Of a stretch of DNA of 13,655 bases, positions 1-7,871 are shown piece after piece (within the stretch, counting starts at the first letter, position 1; the number at the start of each line of letters is the position of its first letter). The translations under genes were made by a program, and so were the position numbers. The notes below the pieces were generated by a model that worked only from the letters and a program-made list of their open reading frames with translations, did not search any database and was not told the DNA's origin. The DNA lies in NCBI GenBank assembly GCA_035476575.1, contig DATILL010000052.1, forward strand, positions 1-13,655. Reading direction: 5' to 3'. The DNA comes from DATILL01 sp035476575 (GTDB lineage: Bacteria; Actinomycetota; Actinomycetes; Mycobacteriales; JACQDL01).

Positions 1-309
1 GCCCAACCCACCACCGGAACCCGCGAACCCGGCGCGCTCACCCGGGCCACCAGCACACCCATACACCAAAACAACCCCCACAAAGATCAACAACACCAGC
101 CGAAGATCAACCCACCCAGCTAATCGCGGATTCGGGTCTGAGATGAGTTGATCATACGGCGAGGGGACGGACGTCGCGGCAGGGCCGGTAGCGGGCGTGG
201 TGAACGCGTTGGTGTTCTTGTGCCGGCCGAACAGTCCGGGTAGGGCTTCTTGGCCTACGTTGGCCTTGCCTGCCCAGAGCGAACACGACGCAGGGCCGCG
301 GGCAGGCCA
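1..309 (-). other. Open frame without a start, membrane-segment and lipoprotein-like, runs off the window
   Basis: Reading the minus strand from a stop at 310-312 down to base 1 gives an unbroken frame of about 103 codons. It contains a proline/threonine-rich stretch, then a hydrophobic segment (LRLVLLIFVGVVLVYGC) ending in a cysteine followed by a glycine-rich tail. No ATG or GTG lies in frame until a GTG at 94-96, which would give a lipoprotein-like signal with an imperfect lipobox (VYGC) and no good ribosome binding site. It could be the downstream part of a frameshifted gene whose upstream part is the open frame at 255-653. Alternatively it could be chance, since plus-strand frames here are also open (one reads to a TAA at 121-123). 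No family recognised. Confidence 0.2.
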
Positions 310-653
310 TCAGCGGCAACCGTAGGCAGGCGCGACCGTGATCCGACAGCAACCCCTACAACGGCGAGAGTCCCCGCCACCGTTAAGCCCGCCGCGCGAC
401 GTTGGCGCCGCTTCCTGCGTTCCTCAGCTTCTCTGGCCTCAGCTTCTCTGGCTTTCGTCTCTCTCGCCTCGGCTTTACCCTCCGCGATCCCATGAAGAAG
501 ACGGTATGCGTGGCGGCTGATAGTGAAGACCGGGACACTAACGATGTTTAGCCCAACATCAACAGCATCGGCAACGACCGAGGCCAGATCTAAGGCGTGA
601 TCACGCTGGTTCTTTCCGGTACCCAAGACCCACCCACCTTGAGCCAGGCGCAC
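255..653 (-). CDS. Hypothetical coiled-coil / single-membrane-segment protein, possibly frameshifted
   Basis: This is a 132-residue open frame from a GTG at 653 with no visible ribosome binding site. It starts with a mixed region (about residues 1-55). A charged Lys/Ala/Glu/Arg stretch follows (about 58-87, containing AREAEAREAEERRKRRQRR) that looks like a coiled coil. A hydrophobic segment (about 89-103, LTVAGTLAVVGVAVG) is a likely membrane helix. The charged stretch is built partly from an in-frame 15-bp tandem repeat. I do not recognise a family. The frame stops at 255-257, and an adjacent frame carries on towards base 1 with another hydrophobic segment. A second frame at 601-804 covers the possible N-terminus. 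A real gene broken by one or two frameshifts is therefore as likely as an intact small gene. Confidence 0.33.
   Translation of the reverse strand: MRLAQGGWVLGTGKNQRDHALDLASVVADAVDVGLNIVSVPVFTISRHAYRLLHGIAEGKAEARETKAREAEAREAEERRKRRQRRAAGLTVAGTLAVVGVAVGSRSRLPTVAADGLPAALRRVRSGQARPT
422..451. repeat. 15-bp tandem repeat (two copies) inside the hypothetical coiled-coil ORF
   Basis: The unit CCTCAGCTTCTCTGG occurs at 422-436 and again at 437-451 without mismatch. It is in phase with the minus-strand frame and encodes the alternating Ala-Arg-Glu-Ala-Glu pattern, so it keeps the reading frame and lengthens the charged helix. Confidence 0.75.
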
Positions 654-839
654 TGCGCCGCTGCGTACTGCCGTAAAGGGCAGCCGAGATGTCCGCAGGC
701 TGTCCGGCTATGGACGGGTCGGCTGTGCGGTCACCGGGCGGGCTCACCGACCTCCTCGCCGGCCTGGCCTGACCCAGCACCCCAGACAGCTCATCCATCT
801 CCACCAGCCCGGTCGTGAGGCGGTTCGTCAGTATGGGGG

Positions 840-1892
840 CTAGACCGTGAGTGACGGCTCGACCGTGAGCGACGGCTCGTCGGGTGCGGACAGGCTCAGC
901 ACGGCGCCGGCCACCGCGGGTGAGGCGCTGATCCTGGCCTCCAGCGCCCGCAGCCGCACGGCCAGGTGTGACTCGGGGTCATCGCCGGTCAGGTCGACGT
1001 CGCCGATGACCGAGACCATCCGCGGCCCGACGATCTCCAGCCGCAGGTAGGTCACCCGGGCGACCTCCGGCGCGTCCAGCAGTGCCTGGAGGGTGGCCGC
1101 ACGCACCCGCGGGTCGGCCTCCTCACCGATCAGGAACCGCCGGCTGCGGTTGATCAGGACGATCGCGACGACGGCGAGCAGCAGGCCAACCAGGATCGAC
1201 CCCACGGCGTCTGGGACGGCCGAGCCGGTGAGCTGGTGGGCGGCCAGCCCGACAGCGGCGACGACCAGGCCGGCCAGCGCGGCGGAGTCCTCCGCGAACA
1301 CCGCCCGCAGGGTGGGGTCGGAAGTTGCCAGGACGTGCTCGATGAGGTCCCGGCGCATCGAGACGGCCTCGGGCCGGGCCTGCCGGACGGACTGCGCCAA
1401 CGAGACACCCTCCAGCACGAAGGAGACAGCCAGCACCACGTACCCGACGACGAAGTCGCTGGCCGGTTCTGGCCGCAGGAGCTCCTCCACGCCGTGCGTG
1501 ACCGACACCGCGGCACCGGCTATGAACAGCCCGAGCGCGGCGAACAGCGACCAGACGTAGGCCTCCCGGCCGTGACCGAGGGGATGCGGCAGGTCCGGGG
1601 GCCGCCGGGACCGCCAGGTGGCGATCGCCAGGAACACCTCGTTGCCCGCGTCCGCCCAGGAATGCGCCGCCTCGGCCAGCATCGACGCCGACCCGGTCAC
1701 GACCGCGGCGACCGACTTCGCCACCGCCACCACGACGTTGGCGCCGAAGGCGACCAGCACCGTCGTGACGCTGCCCGACCCACCCGGACCCTGCGACCCC
1801 GGCACCCACCCAAGCAAGTCGACAAATCCACCCCCGGCCGCGTCGCCGTGAACGGGCCCCGGAACCTGCTCGCCGTCCCGCTCGTACGTCAT
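840..1892 (-). CDS. Cation diffusion facilitator (CDF) family metal transporter
   Basis: The 350-residue protein should exchange divalent metal ions (typically zinc, iron, manganese or cobalt) for protons at the cytoplasmic membrane. After a glycine-rich N-terminus (1-40), hydrophobic segments begin near residue 42. The family metal-site motif HSWAD is at 77-81 (His77, Asp81). A cytoplasmic loop carries HPLGHGRE at 103-110. A second metal-site motif is AEDSAAL at 200-206 in a later helix. Having Glu-Asp here instead of His-x-x-x-Asp resembles the SLC30A9-like branch. Further helices run to about 250, followed by a cytoplasmic domain of about 90 residues. The ATG start at 1892 has no clear ribosome binding site. 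It lies 32 bases after the response regulator stop on the same strand, so it may be read through from that operon. The extreme C-terminus is duplicated. Metal specificity cannot be told. Confidence 0.9.
   Translation of the reverse strand: MTYERDGEQVPGPVHGDAAGGGFVDLLGWVPGSQGPGGSGSVTTVLVAFGANVVVAVAKSVAAVVTGSASMLAEAAHSWADAGNEVFLAIATWRSRRPPDLPHPLGHGREAYVWSLFAALGLFIAGAAVSVTHGVEELLRPEPASDFVVGYVVLAVSFVLEGVSLAQSVRQARPEAVSMRRDLIEHVLATSDPTLRAVFAEDSAALAGLVVAAVGLAAHQLTGSAVPDAVGSILVGLLLAVVAIVLINRSRRFLIGEEADPRVRAATLQALLDAPEVARVTYLRLEIVGPRMVSVIGDVDLTGDDPESHLAVRLRALEARISASPAVAGAVLSLSAPDEPSLTVEPSLTV
843..878. repeat. 18-bp tandem duplication at the 3' end of the CDF gene
   Basis: Two copies of an 18-bp unit (843-860 and 861-878) differ at one base (T852 against C870). 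On the minus strand they encode EPSLTV twice, directly before the stop. The duplication keeps the frame and only lengthens the tail. Confidence 0.85.
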
Positions 1893-1924
1893 CGGCCAGA
1901 CCTAGCACACATCAGGACGGCAGG

Positions 1925-2557
1925 TCAGCCGAGGAGGCCGCGTTTGTAGGCCTCGCTGACGGCGGCCGCGCGGTCGCGTACCCCGAGCTTGCCGTAGATG
2001 TGCAGCAGGTGGGTCTTGATGCTGGCCTGGCTGATGAACAGCTTTGCCGCGGCCTCCCGGTTGGTGGCGCCGTCAGCGACCAGCTTCAGCACCTGGTGCT
2101 CGCGGTTGCTCAGCACGTCCCGGGTCGGTTCGCGGACCCGTCCCATCAGCCGGCCGGCCACCGCCGGTGACAACACCGACTCGCCGCGGTATGCCGCCCG
2201 CACCGCCCGGATCAGCTCCTCGGCCGGGGCGTCCTTCAGCAGGTACCCGGTCGCCCCGGCCTCGATCGCGGGCAGCACGTCGCTGTCGGTGTCGAAGGTG
2301 GTCAGCACCAGCACCCGGACCGCCGGGGCGGACTCGCGCAGCGCGCGGATCGCGTCCACCCCGCCCATCCGCGGCATCCGCAGGTCCATCAGGACGACGT
2401 CCGCGCCCTGCCGGCCGACCCGGGCCAGCGCCTCGGCCCCGTCGCCGGCCTCGCCGACCACCTCGAAGTCCGGGTCGCCGGTGAAGATCCCGCGCAGCCC
2501 GTCCCGCACCACCGGGTGGTCGTCGACGATCAGCACCCGGATCGGACCGCCGGTCAC
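1925..2557 (-). CDS. LuxR/NarL-family response regulator
   Basis: This 210-residue DNA-binding response regulator is the partner of the kinase encoded just upstream. The receiver domain (about 6-120) shows the acidic pair Asp12-Asp13, phosphoacceptor Asp58 (VVLMDLRMP), switch Thr86 (VLVLTTF) and conserved Lys108 (LLKDAP). A LuxR-type helix-turn-helix follows at about 146-205 (LSNREHQVLKLVADGATNRE, then SIKTHLLHIYGKL). The start is a GTG at 2557 that overlaps the kinase TGA as GTGA, which implies translational coupling. Longer in-frame starts reach into the kinase gene and would add an unrelated N-terminus, so I reject them. Its likely targets are the promoter of this ABC/kinase operon and perhaps the neighbouring CDF gene, but no operator is identified. 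Confidence 0.95.
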   Translation of the reverse strand: MTGGPIRVLIVDDHPVVRDGLRGIFTGDPDFEVVGEAGDGAEALARVGRQGADVVLMDLRMPRMGGVDAIRALRESAPAVRVLVLTTFDTDSDVLPAIEAGATGYLLKDAPAEELIRAVRAAYRGESVLSPAVAGRLMGRVREPTRDVLSNREHQVLKLVADGATNREAAAKLFISQASIKTHLLHIYGKLGVRDRAAAVSEAYKRGLLG

Positions 2558-3855
2558 CCGTAGCCCTCCGCCGCCACCGCCGGCACGCTCGCGCTGATCG
2601 CGGTGCCCTCGCCCGGGCTGCTCTCGATCTCCAGCCCGCCGGCCACCCGGCGCAGCCGCTGCGCCATCGCGGCCAGCCCGTACCCGTGGCCCGCCCGGGC
2701 CGCCCGCACCTGCCTCGCCGCGTCCGGCGCGAACCCGACGCCGTCGTCCCGCACATCCAGCAGCACCACATCGTCCAAATAGGACAGTGTGAGACCGACC
2801 CGGGTCGCCTGGGCGTGCCTGCCCACGTTGGCCAGCGCCTCCTGGGCGACCCGGTACAGCGCCACCTCGATGTCGGGCAGCAGCGGCCGCGGGTCGCCGG
2901 TCGTCTCGACGTCCACCTGGATCCCGGCGGTCTCGGACCAGCGCTTGGCCATCTCGGCGACCGCGTCCGGCAGGTGCGCGTCGTCCAGCGGTTCCGGCCG
3001 GAGCGCCTGCACGGTACGGCGCGCCTCGGTCAGGCTCTCCCGGGCCAGCGCGCGGGCCTGGTCCAGGTGCCGGTGCCACGTGTCGGAGTCGTGCCGCATC
3101 CGGGTGGCCGCCTCGAGCTGGGTGATGATCCCGGTCAGCCCCTGGGCCAGCGTGTCGTGGATCTCCCGGGCCATCCGCTGCCGTTCGTCGGCCACCCCGG
3201 CCTCACGGGCCTGAGCCAGGAGCTGGACGTGCAGGCCGGCGTTCTCGGCCATCATGTCCTCCAGCCGCCGGTTGCCGTCCTCCAGCTCGCCGATCATCTG
3301 CTTGCGCAACTGGCTCTGCTGGTAGGTCATCTGCGAGACGAAGGACATCGCGCTGGCGATCAGCATGTTGAACGCGACCACGATCAGGTACGCGGTGATG
3401 CCCACCCCGCCCGGCCGCGGCGGGCCGCCGGTCTGCGAGGTGGCCGCGATGACCGACGTGGCGACCACCCCGACGTACCGCCAGCCGCTGGGCAGCAGGC
3501 GCAGCGCGTGGATGTACCCGGTGAACGCGAAGAACCCGAACAGCGGCGAGCGCAGCACGAGCACCGCGCTGAAGATCACCAGCCCGACGTAGTACGCGCC
3601 CATCAGCCCCGGCCGGATGGTCCAGGCCGGATGCAGGGTGACCATCCACAGCATCCAGCCGGCCGCGGCGACGGCGATCGCGAGGGTGCCCAGCCGCTGG
3701 TCCGCCGGTTCACCGTCGACGAACGTGTTCAGCGCTACCGACACCGCGAGCGCGAAGTACGGGATGACGTCCAGGATCCGGTCCAGCCGGTGCTCCCAGG
3801 ACTCCAGCTTCGTGCCGTCCGGGGGTGGTACCGCCATGGAGGTCGCGCCGGTCAT
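2554..3855 (-). CDS. Membrane sensor histidine kinase, NarL/DesK type (HisKA_3)
   Basis: The 433-residue kinase has several hydrophobic segments in its first half (about 30-47, 56-75, 86-103, 107-122, 126-140, 152-175) that form a membrane sensor without a large external domain. A helical linker follows (about 178-222). The phosphorylated histidine is His233 in AREIHDTLAQGLTGI. The ATP-binding domain has its N box at about 338-347 (QEALANVGRHA, Asn343), a G1 box DDGVGF at 370-375, a G2 box GHGYGLAAM at 389-397 and a final GEGTAI at 415-420. The ATG at 3855 has a good ribosome binding site (GGGGAG at 3867-3862, 6-base spacing). The gene begins 31 bases after the permease stop and overlaps the regulator by 4 bases. 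Sensing through the transporter or by membrane perturbation is typical of such linked pairs and is inferred here. Confidence 0.95.
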   Translation of the reverse strand: MTGATSMAVPPPDGTKLESWEHRLDRILDVIPYFALAVSVALNTFVDGEPADQRLGTLAIAVAAAGWMLWMVTLHPAWTIRPGLMGAYYVGLVIFSAVLVLRSPLFGFFAFTGYIHALRLLPSGWRYVGVVATSVIAATSQTGGPPRPGGVGITAYLIVVAFNMLIASAMSFVSQMTYQQSQLRKQMIGELEDGNRRLEDMMAENAGLHVQLLAQAREAGVADERQRMAREIHDTLAQGLTGIITQLEAATRMRHDSDTWHRHLDQARALARESLTEARRTVQALRPEPLDDAHLPDAVAEMAKRWSETAGIQVDVETTGDPRPLLPDIEVALYRVAQEALANVGRHAQATRVGLTLSYLDDVVLLDVRDDGVGFAPDAARQVRAARAGHGYGLAAMAQRLRRVAGGLEIESSPGEGTAISASVPAVAAEGYG

Positions 3856-3886
3856 CTCTCGCTCCCCGAGTCGCTGCCCGAGATGG

Positions 3887-4630
3887 TCACTCCCAGCGGA
3901 AGGTCCGTGCCGCGACCAGTCCGGTCACCGCCACGTAGCCGGCCAGCACGGCCAGCGCGAGCAGGTGCGGCCAGTGGCCGTTCGCGGCGTCCTGCAATGA
4001 TTGCACGCCCGAACCAAGCGGGGTGTAGTCACTGATCCGGCGCAACACCGCGGGCATCAGGTCGCGCGGCAGCCACATCCCGGCGAAGAACAGCATCGGG
4101 AAGTAGACCAGCGAGCCGATCATCCCGGCCGCCCGGCTGCTCGGCGCGAGCGCGGCGATGATCAGCCCGATGCCGAGCATCGCCGCAGCGGACAGCAGGA
4201 AGGCCAGCACGAACGCGATCACGTTGCGGGGCAGCGGCGTGTGGAACGCGACCGTGCCGATCACGAACAGCAGCAGGATCTCACCGACCGCCATCAGCAG
4301 GTTGACCGCGAGCTGCGCGGCCAGCAGGCCGGACGGCTGGACCGGGGTGGTGGCCAGCCGGCGCAGCACGCCCTTCTCGCGGTAGCTGGCCAGGTACGTC
4401 GGCAGCGCGCTCAGGGCCAGGATCCCGATCGCCATGGCGACCACGATCGGGAGGTACACATCAATCGTGCGCTGCCCGCCGAGGTCCTGGTTCGGCTGCC
4501 GGAACGCGGGGATGCTGCCCAGCACGATCAGCAGCAGGGACGGGAAGGCCAGCCCGAAGAACACCGACGCGGGATCGCGCAGGAAGATCTTCGACTCGAC
4601 CTTGGTGAGCTTGGCAAGCCCGGCAGTCAC
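3887..4630 (-). CDS. ABC-2 type transporter permease
   Basis: This 247-residue membrane subunit of an ABC exporter resembles DrrB-type drug or lipid exporters. About six helices are visible (approximately 22-40, 58-78, 105-128, 137-160, 168-187, 222-241). The cytoplasmic loop ASYREKGVLRRLATTPVQP (about 81-99) is typical of ABC-2 permeases and contacts the ATPase. The start is a GTG at 4630. It is preceded by AAGGAG and lies in the second copy of a 17-bp tandem duplication. It follows the ATPase stop by 28 bases, and the pair makes one exporter, presumably working as a homodimer of permeases with two ATPase chains. The substrate is not predictable. Linkage to a DesK-like kinase suggests export induced by a membrane-active compound. 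Confidence 0.93.
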   Translation of the reverse strand: MTAGLAKLTKVESKIFLRDPASVFFGLAFPSLLLIVLGSIPAFRQPNQDLGGQRTIDVYLPIVVAMAIGILALSALPTYLASYREKGVLRRLATTPVQPSGLLAAQLAVNLLMAVGEILLLFVIGTVAFHTPLPRNVIAFVLAFLLSAAAMLGIGLIIAALAPSSRAAGMIGSLVYFPMLFFAGMWLPRDLMPAVLRRISDYTPLGSGVQSLQDAANGHWPHLLALAVLAGYVAVTGLVAARTFRWE

Positions 4631-4658
4631 TGGGTTCTCCTTGTCACTGGGTTCTCCT

Positions 4659-4659
<1 letters not shown>
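4626..4659. repeat. 17-bp tandem duplication carrying the ribosome binding site and GTG start
   Basis: Two perfect copies (4626-4642 and 4643-4659) read on the minus strand as AAGGAGAACCCAGTGAC. Each copy contains an AAGGAG ribosome binding site and a GTG 6 bases later. The upstream GTG opens a six-codon reading frame (V-T-R-R-T-Q) whose TGA overlaps the second GTG, the permease start, as GTGA. The ATPase stop lies at the upstream edge of the first copy, so termination and re-initiation sites are stacked. Confidence 0.9.
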
Positions 4660-5570
<911 letters not shown>

Positions 5571-5871
5571 CCCGGTCCTACCCCTCGTTCGGCCTTGCCT
5601 GCCAGTCGAGGATCAGTCAGCGGGGCCGTACGCCGAATCGACCTGCCGGCCCTTCCCACGAACCCGACCGGTTGACCCGACATCGACCGATCGGTTGACA
5701 CCTGCGCCGGGCTCAGCGGTGTCCTGGTGGTGTCGAGCTCCGGCGGGTGTCGGGTAGCTGGCTGCCGATGCCTGGCCTGGCGGGCCCGTTCGCGGTCGTG
5801 TTAGGTGGGCTGTGCGGACGCCGGGAGGTGGTCCGCCGCCGCTGCTGGTGCCGAGGCGTTGGGGGCCGCCG
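5571..5871. promoter_or_regulatory. Divergent intergenic region with palindrome and repeated CGGTTGAC
   Basis: This region separates the ABC operon (minus) from the cytokinin-dehydrogenase-like gene (plus). CGGTTGAC occurs at 5669-5676 and 5692-5699, the second inside the TTGACA-like sequence at 5695-5700. A perfect 10-bp palindrome, ACCGATCGGT, sits at 5686-5695 between and touching them. The arrangement suits an operator for a dimeric repressor or paired binding sites for the response regulator. No convincing -10 element was found at the right spacing, so the promoter is not placed. Confidence 0.3.
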
Positions 5872-7347
5872 ATGCCATCCGTGGACCGTCGTACGTTGCT
5901 GGCCGGTGGCCTGGCCGGTGCCGCCGTCGCGGCGTTCGACCCGCTGAGCCGCGGGTGGGTGAGCGTGGCCGAGGCCCGGGAGGGTGGGGTCCCGGGCTCG
6001 GTCGCCGTCCCGGACCTTGACGGTGTGCTGGTCACCGATCCGGCGTCGTTGGCCGGGGCGGCCGACGACTTTGGCCATGTCGTGCACCGCGCGCCAGTTG
6101 CGGTGCTGCGGCCGGCCTCGGTCCGCGACATGGTGCGGATGGTCGGCTACGCCAACCGGCACCGCATCGAGGTGGCGATGCGCGGGCAGGGGCACGCCAC
6201 ATTTGGGCAGGCGCAGGTGCGTGCCGGGGTCGTGGTCGACTCCCGCACGCTGGCGGCGATCGATCACATCGAGCGGCACGCGGCGGCCGTCGACGCCGGG
6301 GTACGGTGGCTCGACCTGGCCCGGGCCACGGTCGCGCACGGGCTGACCCCTCCGGTGTTCACCGACTACGTCGGGCTGTCGGTCGGCGGGACGCTGTCGG
6401 GTGCGGGCATCGGCGGCACCACCCAGCACTACGGGTTCCAGGCCGACAACGTACGTGAGCTGGATGTCGTCACCGGCGACGGGCGGCTGCGGCGTTGCTC
6501 ACCGAGCCACGACCCGCGCCTGTTCAACGCCGTGCTCGGCGGCCTCGGCCAGTTCGCCATCATCCTCAGGGCGACGATCCCGCTGGTCCCGGCGCCGGAG
6601 AAGGCCCGTGGCTACCAGCTGTTCTACTCCGAGCTCGACACCTACCTGGGCGACCAGCGGCGGCTGCTCGCCGAGGGCCGGTTCAGCTCGCTGCAGGGTC
6701 AGGTCGCCCGCACGGCCGACGACAGCGGCTGGGAGCTCTTCATCGACGCCGCCGCGTACTACAGCTCGCCGCACCGGCCGGACGACGCGGCGCTGCTCGC
6801 CGGCCTGAGCTTCGACCCGGCGCGCACGATCATCACCGAGTACGGCTACCTGGACTGGGTCAACCGGCTCGCCCCCACGGTCGAGCTCCTGAAGCAGATC
6901 GGCGCCTGGAGCCTCCCGCACCCCTGGCTGGACGTGTTCCTGCCGGCCAGCCACACCCAGCGGCTGGTGGCCGGCGTGCTCGCCGAGCTGACCCCGGCCG
7001 ACGTCGGCCACGGCCCGGTGCTGCTCTACCCGTTCTCCACCCGCCGGCTGCACCGCCCGTTCGCGGAGGTGCCGCACGAGCCAGTGGCGTTCCTGTTCTC
7101 CCTGCTGCGCACCGCCGTGCCACCGACACCGGACGTCATCGCCCGGATGATGGCCGGCAACCGGCTGATCTACGAGCAGGCCCGCGACGCCGGCGGGAAG
7201 CGCTACCCGATCGGCTCGGTGCGGATGTCGCCGGAGGACTGGCGCGACCACTACGGCCCACACTGGCCGGCCTTCGCCGCGGCGAAGGCCCGGTACGACC
7301 CGCGGCGGATACTCACCCCAGGGCAGGGAATCTTCACCACTCCCTGA
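5872..7347 (+). CDS. Tat-exported FAD-dependent oxidoreductase, cytokinin dehydrogenase-like
   Basis: This 491-residue flavoprotein resembles plant cytokinin oxidase/dehydrogenase (EC 1.5.99.12), which cleaves the N6 side chain of isoprenoid cytokinins. The N-terminus MPSVDRRTLLAGGLAGAAVA is a twin-arginine signal. The FAD-binding domain carries RGQGHATFGQAQ (104-115), where His108 matches the covalently flavinylated histidine. FTDYVGLSVGGTLSGAGIGG (163-182) has Asp165 at the place of the catalytic aspartate of maize CKX1 (Asp169), and LDVVTGDG (197-204) is also conserved. The C-terminus DHYGPHWPAF...YDPRRILTPGQGIF (459-488) is typical of the family. I chose ATG 5872 because it places the Tat motif near the N-terminus. 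A GTG at 5812 would add 20 residues and cannot be excluded. Activity on cytokinins is inferred; another secreted FAD oxidase is the alternative. Confidence 0.88.
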   Translation: MPSVDRRTLLAGGLAGAAVAAFDPLSRGWVSVAEAREGGVPGSVAVPDLDGVLVTDPASLAGAADDFGHVVHRAPVAVLRPASVRDMVRMVGYANRHRIEVAMRGQGHATFGQAQVRAGVVVDSRTLAAIDHIERHAAAVDAGVRWLDLARATVAHGLTPPVFTDYVGLSVGGTLSGAGIGGTTQHYGFQADNVRELDVVTGDGRLRRCSPSHDPRLFNAVLGGLGQFAIILRATIPLVPAPEKARGYQLFYSELDTYLGDQRRLLAEGRFSSLQGQVARTADDSGWELFIDAAAYYSSPHRPDDAALLAGLSFDPARTIITEYGYLDWVNRLAPTVELLKQIGAWSLPHPWLDVFLPASHTQRLVAGVLAELTPADVGHGPVLLYPFSTRRLHRPFAEVPHEPVAFLFSLLRTAVPPTPDVIARMMAGNRLIYEQARDAGGKRYPIGSVRMSPEDWRDHYGPHWPAFAAAKARYDPRRILTPGQGIFTTP

Positions 7348-7374
7348 CAGCCCGTGCCCGGTTGGTCACGAACG

Positions 7375-7420
7375 CGCCGGCCACGCGATCGGCGGGGGGG
7401 CTAGGTCGCGCTGGCCGGCG
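7375..7420 (+). terminator. Long hairpin downstream of the cytokinin dehydrogenase-like gene
   Basis: CGCCGGCCACGCGA (7375-7388) pairs with TCGCG-C-TGGCCGGCG (7406-7420), giving a 14-bp stem with one bulged C and a 17-base loop. It starts 27 bases after the stop codon. There is no T tract, as is common for terminators in high-GC actinobacteria. Confidence 0.5.
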
Positions 7421-7510
7421 GGTCCGCTCCCCACAGCACGTCGACGAGGTACCCAACGCTCACCGGGTGACCGGCGTGCGCGGCCAGCACCGTCAGCCAC
7501 ACCGCGGTCC
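7401..7510 (-). pseudogene. Remnant of a SARP/AfsR-type regulator (DNA-binding domain fragment)
   Basis: On the minus strand, the last about 31 codons before a TAG at 7401-7403 read LTVLAAHAGHPVSVGYLVDV followed by LWGADPPASAT. This matches the end of the winged-helix DNA-binding domain of SARP regulators (family pattern: LLAALLA..AG..VSVDRLVDALWGDDPPASA). The domain breaks off directly afterwards, and the transcriptional activation (BTAD) part is missing. Upstream residues in the same open frame (to about 7667) show no resemblance to the family. I read it as a decayed leftover of a regulatory gene, perhaps once controlling the neighbouring secreted proteins. A chance match is possible but unlikely over this length. 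Confidence 0.5.
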
Positions 7511-7825
7511 CGCCGGCAACGACCAGGTCCGCGACGCGATCAGCCGCTCGGTCACTGGGCCGGTCGCTGGTCACCAACAACATGGGCATATGGTCGCTCC
7601 ATACCGCAAATCTGATCCGTTGTCGGACCGTCACACCAGAATCGGCGTGATCCGAGTGCAGACACAACCGGTAACAGCGGCGCTACGGACCGTTGTTCCG
7701 TGTGCCTGTCCCGACGTCACCCGGCTGGAGGGCAGCGCATCTGGGAAGGGGCTGAGCTGTCGTTTCGAACGGGCTCTGCTCGGCTTCTGGCCGACTGAGC
7801 CGCCACGGGCCGGTGGAACGGCCCG

Positions 7826-7854
7826 CCATCCGCACCATGCCCATCCGCACCATG
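7826..7854. repeat. Short tandem repeat just upstream of the CdtB-like gene
   Basis: CCATCCGCACCATG occurs at 7826-7839 and 7841-7854 (period 15). It ends 7 bases before the ribosome binding site of the following gene, so it probably lies in the 5' untranslated leader. The rest of 7511-7825 shows no gene and no promoter element I can place with confidence. Confidence 0.7.
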
Positions 7855-7861
7855 TCCCATT

Positions 7862-7869
7862 GGAGGGAG
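7862..7869 (+). promoter_or_regulatory. Ribosome binding site that fixes the CdtB-like start
   Basis: GGAGGGAG ends 2 bases before ATG 7872, so the GGAGG core sits 5 bases upstream of it. A much longer open frame extends upstream in the same phase into the previous gene (to 6495), but only this ATG has a strong ribosome binding site and is followed by a signal peptide. Confidence 0.7.
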
Positions 7870-7871
7870 CT

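Noticed and set aside
422..451. Short tandem repeats as a possible CRISPR array
   Set aside because: There are only two copies with no spacer, in phase with a coding frame; no array-like repeats or cas genes occur anywhere in the window.
2558..3079. N-terminal extension of the response regulator frame
   Set aside because: It lies inside the kinase gene, gives Arg/Gly/Ala-rich shadow sequence, and the receiver domain begins right after the GTG at 2557.
2686..4035. Long plus-strand open frame opposite the kinase and permease
   Set aside because: It is the His/Arg/Pro/Gly-rich antisense shadow typical of GC-rich genes; the minus strand carries clear kinase and permease motifs.
6495..7871. Upstream extension of the CdtB-lectin reading frame (a 1082-codon open frame from 6495)
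   Set aside because: It overlaps the well-supported cytokinin dehydrogenase-like gene in another frame, reads as low-complexity Arg/Pro/Ala sequence, and the real start has a strong ribosome binding site plus signal peptide at 7872.
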